From NCBI GenBank assembly GCA_910585655.1, contig CAJUFW010000097.1, positions 5,084 through 11,052 of the forward strand: DNA of 5,969 nucleotides. The letters are read 5' to 3'. The translations under genes and the position numbers were made by a program. Below the pieces are notes generated by a model. The model was given only the letters and a program-made list of their open reading frames with translations, ran no database searches and was not told where the DNA came from. This DNA is from an uncultured Lachnospiraceae bacterium. GTDB taxonomy: Bacteria > Bacillota_A > Clostridia > Lachnospirales > Lachnospiraceae. Of this stretch, positions 1 to 4,719 are shown piece by piece. Numbering within the stretch: position 1 is the stretch's first letter; the number at the start of each line of letters is the position of its first letter.

Positions 1-14
1 TGCTCTTCCGATCT
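1..14. other. Illumina adapter remnant (not genomic)
   Basis: The first 14 bases, TGCTCTTCCGATCT, match the 3' end of the TruSeq read-2/index adapter. The T before GCTCTTCC distinguishes it from the P5-side adapter, which has C there. It is library sequence left by incomplete trimming. Genomic sequence begins at about 15. Read in the frame of the adjacent shell gene it would add the false residues LFRS. Confidence 0.95.
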
Positions 15-101
15 GCTGCCAGCCGTTTAGGCGAACTGGTAGCAACTCATGTTATCCCAAGACCACATGCGGATGTGGAGAAGATTTTACCGACCGTATA
101 A
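15..101 (+). CDS. BMC hexameric shell protein, C-terminal fragment (PduA/EutM-like), 5' truncated
   Basis: This is the last 28 codons of a hexamer-forming BMC-domain protein; the rest lies upstream of the contig end. The visible part begins AASRLGELVATHVIPRPH and ends in PTV before TAA at 99-101. LGELVATHVIPRPHxDVExILP is the characteristic C-terminal strand and helix of the PduA/PduJ/EutM group. It is almost the same as the C-terminus of the third shell gene in this window, so the two are paralogs. The BMC-H family is usually about 90-100 residues, so roughly two thirds is missing. Its stop lies 30 bases before the next shell gene, which fits one operon. The truncation is caused by the adapter junction at 14/15 and is not a real pseudogene. 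Confidence 0.9.
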   Translation, partial: AASRLGELVATHVIPRPHADVEKILPTV

Positions 102-131
102 GTATCCGGAAACAAAACAGGAGTAGAAATC

Positions 132-440
132 ATGGGTAAATCATATGGCTTTATTGAGATTTCCGGCGTGGTAGCCGCCGTAGATGCGCTGGATATAATG
201 TGCAAGACCGCTGAGGTGGAGCTGGTGACATGGGAGCGGAAGTTAGGTGGACGGCTGGTGACGATTGTGGTACAGGGAGATGTTTCCTCTGTTACACAGG
301 CGGTAGAGGCGGCGCGGGCAGGCGGTATCAAGGAACCGGTGGCATATGGTGTGATTGCAAGTCCCCATGAAGAAATCGTCAGACTGATGAAAGTCAGCGC
401 CAGCAGGTTTCGTAGCAAGGAAGAGATAGAAGAACTGTAA
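132..440 (+). CDS. BMC-domain hexameric shell protein with Gly-Gly-Arg pore loop
   Basis: A 102-residue single-BMC-domain protein that should form hexameric facet tiles of the compartment shell. The domain fills residues 4-88: the first strand and helix (YGFIEISGVVAAVDALDIMCKTA), the core strand VTIVVQGDVSSV, and the C-terminal VAYGVIASPHEEIVRLM. The ATG at 132 is preceded by AGGAG (119-123) at 8-base spacing, which fixes the start. Aligned with PduA and with the third shell gene here, the pore loop at residues 37-42 reads KLGGRL instead of KIGSGL, so an arginine sits beside the central pore. The C-terminus (FRSKEEIEEL) is a short charged tail of about a dozen residues. It is more diverged from PduA than its neighbours, so it is probably a distinct facet tile with its own pore character. 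Family assignment is firm; transport specificity is inference. Confidence 0.93.
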   Translation: MGKSYGFIEISGVVAAVDALDIMCKTAEVELVTWERKLGGRLVTIVVQGDVSSVTQAVEAARAGGIKEPVAYGVIASPHEEIVRLMKVSASRFRSKEEIEEL

Positions 441-492
441 AAGTGGTAAAGCATATGTTTGCTATCCGTCGGAGATAAACTGGGAGGCTATT

Positions 493-1035
493 ATGCAGGA
501 AAACGAAGAGAAGGAAGAAAAGAAAAAGGAAAACGAAGAGAAAAGAGCAAGCGGGAAAGCGAAAGCCTCTCGTAAGGCAGCAGATAAAACCACCAAAGCA
601 GAAATCAGCAAAGAGGACAAAGAGCAATCAGTAACAGAAGAAGCCGAATCAGCTTATGTAGAGGCAGATTCTGAAAAAGCAAATCCTGCGGCGGAAGGTA
701 AACCGGCGAGCAAGAATCAGAAAGATTCACCTATAAAGGAGGAAAAAAGAATGGCACAGGAAGCATTAGGAATGGTAGAAACAAGAGGTCTGGTAGCAGC
801 GATTGAGGCAGCGGACGCAATGTGCAAATCGGCTAATGTGACATTAGTAGGGACAGAGAAAATCGGTTCCGGGCTGGTGACAGTGATGGTACGCGGAGAC
901 GTAGGAGCAGTAAAATCTTCCGTAGAAAGCGGAGCAACCGCAGCAAGCAAACTGGGCGAGTTGGTAGCAACACACGTCATCCCAAGACCACACACTGACG
1001 TAGAGATGATTTTGCCAAAGGTGACAAACGGATAG
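493..1035 (+). CDS. PduA/EutM-type BMC shell protein with 86-residue charged N-terminal extension (dual start)
   Basis: The frame encodes 180 residues. Residues 87-180 are a complete canonical hexameric shell protein: MAQEALGMVETRGLVAAI, the pore loop KIGSGL, the core VTVMVRGDVGAV, and ELVATHVIPRPH near the end. Residues 1-86 are a Lys/Glu/Ala/Ser-rich segment with one aromatic residue (Tyr55) and no cysteine, and are probably disordered. Two starts look usable. ATG 493 follows GGGAGG (482-487) at 5-base spacing. ATG 751 follows AAAGGAGG (735-742) at 8-base spacing and lies exactly where standard family members begin. The gene may therefore yield a 94-residue shell protein and a tailed 180-residue form. 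In canonical BMC-H proteins both termini lie on the concave face, which faces the cytosol, so the tail would project outward (inference). The extension could also be poorly translated leader; the 751 product is certain. Confidence 0.88.
   Translation: MQENEEKEEKKKENEEKRASGKAKASRKAADKTTKAEISKEDKEQSVTEEAESAYVEADSEKANPAAEGKPASKNQKDSPIKEEKRMAQEALGMVETRGLVAAIEAADAMCKSANVTLVGTEKIGSGLVTVMVRGDVGAVKSSVESGATAASKLGELVATHVIPRPHTDVEMILPKVTNG
497..542 (+). repeat. 16-bp direct repeat in the charged extension
   Basis: AGGAAAACGAAGAGAA occurs at 497-512 and again, identically, at 527-542, a spacing of exactly 30 bases (10 codons). It encodes the repeated peptide ENEEK at residues 3-7 and 13-17 of the tailed shell protein. 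The stretch from about 497 to 550 is almost pure purine on the + strand. The in-frame spacing suggests local duplication within a low-complexity coding tail. Confidence 0.8.
735..753 (+). promoter_or_regulatory. Internal ribosome binding site and ATG within the extended shell gene
   Basis: AAAGGAGG at 735-742 is a near-perfect Shine-Dalgarno sequence, 8 bases before the in-frame ATG at 751. It is encoded within the reading frame as Lys-Glu-Glu, so it coexists with the upstream start at 493. It is stronger than the site at 482-487 and points to 751 as the main start of the 94-residue shell protein. Confidence 0.85.
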
Positions 1036-1070
1036 AAAAGCGAAACAAAGCAGCCTGAGAATAGAAACGA

Positions 1071-1104
1071 AAAGGGCGCAGGAAGCCAAGTGCCTGCGCC
1101 CTTT
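1071..1104 (+). terminator. Intercistronic 12-bp perfect hairpin, possible attenuating terminator
   Basis: AAAGGGCGCAGG (1071-1082) and CCTGCGCCCTTT (1093-1104) are perfect reverse complements around a 10-base loop. The 3' side continues GTTGTC, with only a weak T-run, so termination would be partial at best. It lies between the stop of the extended shell gene and pduL. A role in lowering downstream expression, or in protecting the 3' end of the upstream shell-protein mRNA, is plausible. No promoter is evident after it, so read-through into pduL is expected. Confidence 0.7.
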
Positions 1105-1139
1105 GTTGTCTAAACTATATGACGAAAGGCAGGTACAAA

Positions 1140-1787
1140 ATGGAAGCAAGAGAGATTGAAACGATTACAAGGGCAGTTATTGAGGCTATGCGGCAAAAGG
1201 AAGCCTCCAGTAACGGATATCTGGTGCCGGTAGGCGTATCTGCCAGGCATATTCATTTGACACAGGAACATGTCGAGACTTTGTTTGGAGCAGGTTATCA
1301 TCTGACCAAAAAAAAGGAACTGATGGGTGGGCAATATGCCTGCAACGAACAGGTGACGATTGTCGGGCTAAAGCTGCGGGCGATTGAAAATGTTCGGGTA
1401 TTAGGTCCGGTAAGAAAAGCGACTCAAGTGGAGATTTCTTCTACGGATGCGATTAAGCTTGGCATCAAAGCGCCGATCCGGGAGTCTGGGAATATTGCAG
1501 GTTCCGCGCCGATCGCAGTTGTCGGACCAAGAGGGGTTATTTATCTGGAAGAGGGCTGTATCATTGCACAGCGCCATATCCATATGTCGCCGGAAGATGC
1601 GAGAGCTGCCGGGGTACATGACGGAGAGGCCGTATCTGTCCAAGCCGATAATGAACGGGGAACGATATTTAATCATGTTAAAATCCGCGTACAGGAAAGC
1701 TTTACCCTGGAAATGCACATAGATACCGACGAAGCCAACGCCAGTAAAATTGCTACAGGGGATACGGTGCGGATCATCCATAAATAA
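1140..1787 (+). CDS. pduL: PduL phosphate propanoyltransferase (BMC phosphotransacylase)
   Basis: PduL converts acyl-CoA (propionyl-CoA in Pdu-type compartments) and phosphate to acyl phosphate and free CoA, recycling CoA within the compartment. The product has the two tandem PduL beta-barrel halves. In the numbering from 1140 (215 residues) the zinc-binding and active-site histidines are visible as RHIHL (H37, H39), RHIHM (H146, H148) and MHID (H193). Residues 1-20 (MEAREIETITRAVIEAMRQK) form an amphipathic helix with hydrophobic residues at I6, I9, V13 and M17. A short linker follows before the catalytic part at YLVPVGVSARH. This is the layout of a PduL encapsulation peptide. An in-frame ATG lies at 1119, but it sits just after a hairpin without a clear Shine-Dalgarno. 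ATG 1140 has AGG at 1131-1133 with 6-base spacing and begins right at the helix, so it is preferred. Enzyme identity is firm; acyl-chain preference is inferred from family. Confidence 0.95.
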   Translation: MEAREIETITRAVIEAMRQKEASSNGYLVPVGVSARHIHLTQEHVETLFGAGYHLTKKKELMGGQYACNEQVTIVGLKLRAIENVRVLGPVRKATQVEISSTDAIKLGIKAPIRESGNIAGSAPIAVVGPRGVIYLEEGCIIAQRHIHMSPEDARAAGVHDGEAVSVQADNERGTIFNHVKIRVQESFTLEMHIDTDEANASKIATGDTVRIIHK

Positions 1788-1838
1788 ATGAGTGGAAATG
1801 ACAGCTTGAAATAGAGCCAAAAACAGACGGAGGAAACT

Positions 1839-2108
1839 ATGATAGCAGGGAAAGTAGTTGGAAGCATTGTATCGACTAGAAAGTGTGAAGGATTGGTCGG
1901 AAATAAATTCCTGATTGTCGAACCGGTAGAAAAGATGAAAAACGGAGTCAGTCAGTTGGTGGCGATTGATTACATAGGCGCCGGGATTGGGGAATATGTT
2001 CTGGTCGTACAGGGCAGTGCTGCCAGGCTGGGCGGTGGTCAGGAGCAGGCTCCGGTAGATGCAGCGATAGTCGGAATTGTAGACGACAGCAGTAGTTTAG
2101 AGGAATAG
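1839..2108 (+). CDS. eutN: EutN/CcmL-family BMC pentameric vertex protein
   Basis: An 89-residue protein of the EutN/PduN/CcmL/CsoS4 (BMC-P) family, whose members form pentamers that cap the vertices of the icosahedral shell. Visible family features are the N-terminal MIAGKVVGSIVSTRKCEGLVGNK-type strand (residues 1-23), the motif AIDYIGAGIGEYVLVVQGSAAR in the middle (residues 43-64), and the closing strand DAAIVGIVD. The length matches the family. GGAGG at 1829-1833, 5 bases before ATG, sets the start. It follows pduL by 51 bases and precedes the pduS-like gene by 15 bases, so it is co-transcribed. As the only vertex protein in the window it is probably needed for shell closure. It could equally be labelled pduN. 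Confidence 0.94.
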   Translation: MIAGKVVGSIVSTRKCEGLVGNKFLIVEPVEKMKNGVSQLVAIDYIGAGIGEYVLVVQGSAARLGGGQEQAPVDAAIVGIVDDSSSLEE

Positions 2109-2123
2109 GCAGGAGGGATACGA

Positions 2124-3548
2124 GTGGATCTCGAAGAATTGAGTCGTATCATAAAAGAAAACGGAGTGGTAGGAGCCGGGGGAGCCGGATTTCCTGCCTA
2201 TGCAAAGCTGGATGGACGGACAGATACTATCGTACTCAACTGTGCGGAATGTGAGCCGACGCTCCGCCTCCATCGTCAGCTTTTAAAAAAATTTGCCAAG
2301 GAAATTTTGACGATGCTTACGATTCTGGCTGATACAGTAGGAGCCGAACGGGTGATCATCGCTATGAAAGAAGAATATAAAACCACGCGGGAGACGCTGC
2401 TTGCCTATCTTCCTGAATTTCCTAAAGTGCAGATTCATCTGTTAGAAGTGGTTTATCCGGCAGGGGATGAATTTGTATTGATTTATGAGACGACAAAACG
2501 GGTAGTGGCGCCGGGAGCTTTGCCGATTTCCGTAGGCGTTACTGTTTATAACGTAGAGACGGTATTTAATATGTATCGTGCCGTAACAGCCGGAAAACCA
2601 GTGACAGACAAGGCGGTTTCCATCCAGGGTGAGGTGGCGACGCCAATGACCGTGAAAGTGCCGTTGGGAATGACGATAGAAGAAGTAACGGCTCTGGCAG
2701 GCGGGGCAACGATAAAGGATCCGGCATATGTCCTGGGCGGACCGATGATGGGACGTTTAGGCAGCGGAATGGATCGGATTACCAAGACAACCAATGCGAT
2801 TCTGGTTTTGCCAAAGGATCATCTGGTAGTACAGAGAAAGCAGCAGAATACGTCGATTGATTTAAAAAGAGCGGCTTCGGCATGTTGCCAGTGCCAGACC
2901 TGTACAGACTTATGTCCCCGGAATTTATTAGGGCATCCGATAGAACCGCATCGCTTTATGCGTTCGGCAGCCAATGAAGATTTCCGGGATATCAACGTCT
3001 ATTTGGATACGATGTTTTGCAGTTCTTGTGGGTTGTGTGAAATGTATGCCTGTCCGCAGGGACTTTCTCCTAGAACACTTTTGACCGCCTATAAAAACGG
3101 TCTGCGGCAGGCAGGGGTAAAGCCTCCGAAAAGGGAAACCGATCCGATTCGTACAGGCGCGACCGGGGAGGCGATTAGAGAGTATCGCAAAGTGCCGTCT
3201 GCCCGACTGGTAGCCAGGCTGGATCTTTCCCGTTATAATAAATCTGCCCCGCTGACAGCGGTTGATGTGACGGTACGGCGTGTTCGCTTGCTGCTTTCCC
3301 AACATATCGGGGCGCCGGCAAGACCAGTGGTAGCAGTCGGGGATATGGTAAACAGGGGCGAATTGATTGCGGCTGCTGCGGAGGGACTAAGCGTACCGAT
3401 TCATGCTTCGGTCTGCGGCATGGTGACAGAGGTGACAGAGCGTTATATTGAGATAGAAGCCCGACTACAGCGACTGCAGCCAGGCGGGGAGTTGGAAGCA
3501 AAGGGGAGAGAAGAGTCAGTGGAAAGGATGGAGCTAAGCCATGAGTAA
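2124..3548 (+). CDS. pduS: PduS-like SLBB/RnfC-type Fe-S flavoprotein
   Basis: A 474-residue redox protein of the PduS/RnfC family. PduS of B12-dependent Pdu compartments is a flavin and Fe-S cobalamin reductase. In B12-independent compartments a homolog more plausibly handles NADH or electron transfer. Domains in order are: a nucleotide/FMN-binding region with GAGGAGFPAYAKL (17-29) and NCAECEP (39-45); an SLBB-type segment around 165-215 (VSIQGEVATPMTVKVPLG, then VLGGPMMGR); and two [4Fe-4S] ferredoxin-like motifs. Motif one is C254-C257-C260-C264-Pro; motif two is C299-C302-C305-C310-Pro, with four residues before the last cysteine in CEMYACP. A biotinyl-like barrel-sandwich segment lies at about 400-448. 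The start is GTG, supported by AGGAGGG (2111-2117) at 6-base spacing. The 3' end overlaps the PduT gene by 8 bases, so translation is probably coupled. Confidence 0.93.
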   Translation: MDLEELSRIIKENGVVGAGGAGFPAYAKLDGRTDTIVLNCAECEPTLRLHRQLLKKFAKEILTMLTILADTVGAERVIIAMKEEYKTTRETLLAYLPEFPKVQIHLLEVVYPAGDEFVLIYETTKRVVAPGALPISVGVTVYNVETVFNMYRAVTAGKPVTDKAVSIQGEVATPMTVKVPLGMTIEEVTALAGGATIKDPAYVLGGPMMGRLGSGMDRITKTTNAILVLPKDHLVVQRKQQNTSIDLKRAASACCQCQTCTDLCPRNLLGHPIEPHRFMRSAANEDFRDINVYLDTMFCSSCGLCEMYACPQGLSPRTLLTAYKNGLRQAGVKPPKRETDPIRTGATGEAIREYRKVPSARLVARLDLSRYNKSAPLTAVDVTVRRVRLLLSQHIGAPARPVVAVGDMVNRGELIAAAAEGLSVPIHASVCGMVTEVTERYIEIEARLQRLQPGGELEAKGREESVERMELSHE

Positions 3549-4089
3549 AGCCATTGGAATGATTGAATTTAAAACGGTATCTGCCGGAGTGACGGCTGCC
3601 GATCAGATGGTAAAAGCGGCGGCGGTAGAAATCCTGGAAGCGCAAACCGTTTGCCCAGGGAAATATATCGCCCTGATTGCCGGGGATTTGAGCGCAGTAC
3701 AGGCGGCAGTGGACATCGCAGAACATACCTGTGAATCTCAGTTGATTGATACGTTTGTATTGGGCAACCCACATGAATCTATTTTTCCAGCCATTTATGG
3801 GACAACGCATATTGAACAGATGGCGGCGCTGGGAATTTTGGAAACCTACGATGCGGTTTCGATCATTGTAGCCGCCGACGAAGCAGCAAAGACAGCGATT
3901 GTCGATTTGATTGAGCTGCGGATTGCCAAGGGAATGTGCGGGAAATCCTATCTGATGCTGACCGGGGAGGTAGCGGCGGTAGAAGCGGCGATTGCCCGTG
4001 GGAAAGAAGCGGTAGCTTCTAAAGGAATGTTCCTTGATTCGACGGTGATTGCCAGCCCGGATCCACAGATTTGCAGGACGATTTTATAG
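3541..4089 (+). CDS. pduT: PduT-like tandem-BMC-domain trimeric shell protein with Fe-S cysteine
   Basis: A 182-residue protein with two BMC domains in tandem (about 4-85 and 97-178). Such proteins form pseudo-hexameric trimers in the shell. The first domain contains AQTVCPGKYIALIAGD, with Cys38 at the position where characterised PduT binds a single [4Fe-4S] cluster on the three-fold axis, in place of an open pore. The second domain shows LGILETYDAVSIIVAADEA and ends in STVIASPDPQI. Length and layout match PduT. The gene starts inside the 3' end of the PduS gene (8-base overlap), the classical pairing of the redox enzyme with its shell-embedded electron relay. It is the last gene of the operon: a terminator follows about 10 bases after the stop. 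Presence of the cluster is inferred from Cys38 and family knowledge. Confidence 0.94.
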   Translation: MSKAIGMIEFKTVSAGVTAADQMVKAAAVEILEAQTVCPGKYIALIAGDLSAVQAAVDIAEHTCESQLIDTFVLGNPHESIFPAIYGTTHIEQMAALGILETYDAVSIIVAADEAAKTAIVDLIELRIAKGMCGKSYLMLTGEVAAVEAAIARGKEAVASKGMFLDSTVIASPDPQICRTIL

Positions 4090-4098
4090 AGATAGAAA

Positions 4099-4136
4099 AT
4101 GTGCCTTTACCATTGCATTAGGTAAGGCATATTTTT
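4099..4136 (+). terminator. Rho-independent terminator at the end of the BMC operon
   Basis: TGCCTTTACC (4102-4111) pairs with GGTAAGGCA (4121-4129), with one bulged T, around a 9-base A/T-rich loop. The stem can extend by a G-U and A-U pairs to about 4099 and 4132. It is followed by TTTTT (4132-4136). It begins 10 bases after the pduT stop and separates the BMC operon from the toxin-antitoxin module. Confidence 0.85.
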
Positions 4137-4190
4137 GTGTATTACCAAAAAAGGAAATGCACAACTGTAAAGACCATATAAAGCAAATGC

Positions 4191-4219
4191 TTGACAAATG
4201 ATTTACAACATGATATGTT
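4191..4219 (+). promoter_or_regulatory. Promoter of the RelB/YoeB-type module
   Basis: A consensus -35 TTGACA (4191-4196) is followed after 17 bases by the -10 hexamer TATGTT (4214-4219). A TG at 4211-4212 is in the extended -10 position. Transcription would start near 4226, leaving a leader of roughly 55-60 bases before the antitoxin ATG. This is the clearest promoter in the window. Confidence 0.75.
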
Positions 4220-4220
4220 G
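4206..4220. promoter_or_regulatory. Inverted repeat over the -10 box, candidate antitoxin operator
   Basis: CAACAT (4206-4211) and ATGTTG (4215-4220) are perfect inverted repeats separated by GAT and cover the -10 hexamer. RelB/DinJ-type ribbon-helix-helix antitoxins typically repress their own promoters by binding such palindromes, so this is the natural operator candidate. Binding itself is inference. Confidence 0.6.
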
Positions 4221-4283
4221 GATATACAGAGAAAATTGAATTATAAAATAATAGAAGGGATTTTTTGGGAAAGGAGTGGCGTT

Positions 4284-4547
4284 ATGGCACAGACGATGGT
4301 AAATTTTCGTATGGATGAGGAACTGAAAAGGAATATGGAAAAGGCCTGTTCAGATATGGGATTAACATTAACGGCTGCCTTTACGATTTTTGCAAAAAAG
4401 GTTGCCAGAGAAAAACGGATTCCTTTTGAGGTTTCGGCAGAACCATTTTATTTTGAAAATAATAGAAAATATCTTGAAAAAATAACCTCTGACATAGATT
4501 CGGGACGGGCAGAAGTGGTTGAACATGATTTGATAGAGGTGGACTAA
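4284..4547 (+). CDS. relB: RelB/DinJ-family antitoxin
   Basis: An 87-residue type II antitoxin. The N-terminus MAQTMVNFRMDEELKRNMEKACSDMGL, followed by LTAAFTIFAKKVAREKRIPFEV, is the ribbon-helix-helix DNA-binding and dimerisation region typical of RelB/DinJ. The acidic C-terminus (AEVVEHDLIEVD) is the toxin-wrapping part commonly seen with YoeB/Txe partners. AAAGGAG (4270-4276) at 7-base spacing selects ATG 4284. The frame is open further upstream to a TTG at 4191, but that TTG is the -35 box, so the longer version is not real. The stop overlaps the next start by one base (TAATG), which implies translational coupling with the toxin remnant. The gene has its own promoter and palindromic operator. 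It is AT-richer than the BMC genes, consistent with later acquisition. It looks intact, although its toxin is not. Confidence 0.9.
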   Translation: MAQTMVNFRMDEELKRNMEKACSDMGLTLTAAFTIFAKKVAREKRIPFEVSAEPFYFENNRKYLEKITSDIDSGRAEVVEHDLIEVD

Positions 4548-4690
4548 TGCGCTTACTTTGGCATGAAAAAGCATGGGAAGATTATAACGGCTGGTGGAGC
4601 AGACGTATTGATGAGGAAAACAGGATTGTATACCGGGGAAAAGATGGGGCTATTGTGATAGCTGCCTGTAAAGGACATTATGAGGATTAA
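4547..4690 (+). pseudogene. yoeB: YoeB/Txe-family toxin remnant with in-frame internal deletion
   Basis: A 47-codon frame starting at the TAATG overlap with the antitoxin. It begins MRLLWHEKAWEDY, the normal YoeB N-terminal strand and start of helix 1. It then jumps to NGWWSRRIDEENRIVY and ends IAACKGHYED, the normal YoeB C-terminal strands. Full-length YoeB is about 84-90 residues, so about 40 residues are absent between Tyr13 and Asn14 with the frame kept. The missing part holds the helical region and the catalytic glutamate (Glu46 in E. coli YoeB). The arginine of WSRRI and the terminal His-Tyr pair remain. YoeB is a ribosome-dependent mRNA endonuclease that also needs its fold for ribosome binding, so this form is probably non-toxic. 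It may still contact the antitoxin. An assembly deletion in this metagenomic-looking contig is the main alternative. Confidence 0.8.
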
Positions 4691-4719
4691 GAGGGCGGAA
4701 TGAAAAGGAGATGAGGACA

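Noticed and set aside
394..627. Reverse-strand open frame rich in Phe and Leu that resembles a membrane protein
   Set aside because: It is the complement of the purine-rich Lys/Glu tail of the shell gene and overlaps two real genes. The hydrophobicity is a composition effect.
1119..1139. Earlier in-frame ATG for pduL
   Set aside because: It sits 14 bases after the hairpin without a Shine-Dalgarno. ATG 1140 has one and matches the encapsulation-helix start.
3175..3810. Reverse-strand open frame of 211 codons opposite pduS and pduT
   Set aside because: Both genes on the + strand have firm family motifs through this stretch. The reverse frame has no recognisable domain and no ribosome site.
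4191..4283. 31-residue N-terminal extension of the antitoxin from a TTG start
   Set aside because: The TTG is the first part of the TTGACA -35 box, and the extension spans the promoter and operator. The standard RelB start at 4284 has a good ribosome site.
4711..4719. Earlier in-frame ATG for the DeoR regulator
   Set aside because: It directly touches the AAGGAG ribosome site with no spacing. ATG 4720 has normal spacing and the usual family N-terminus.
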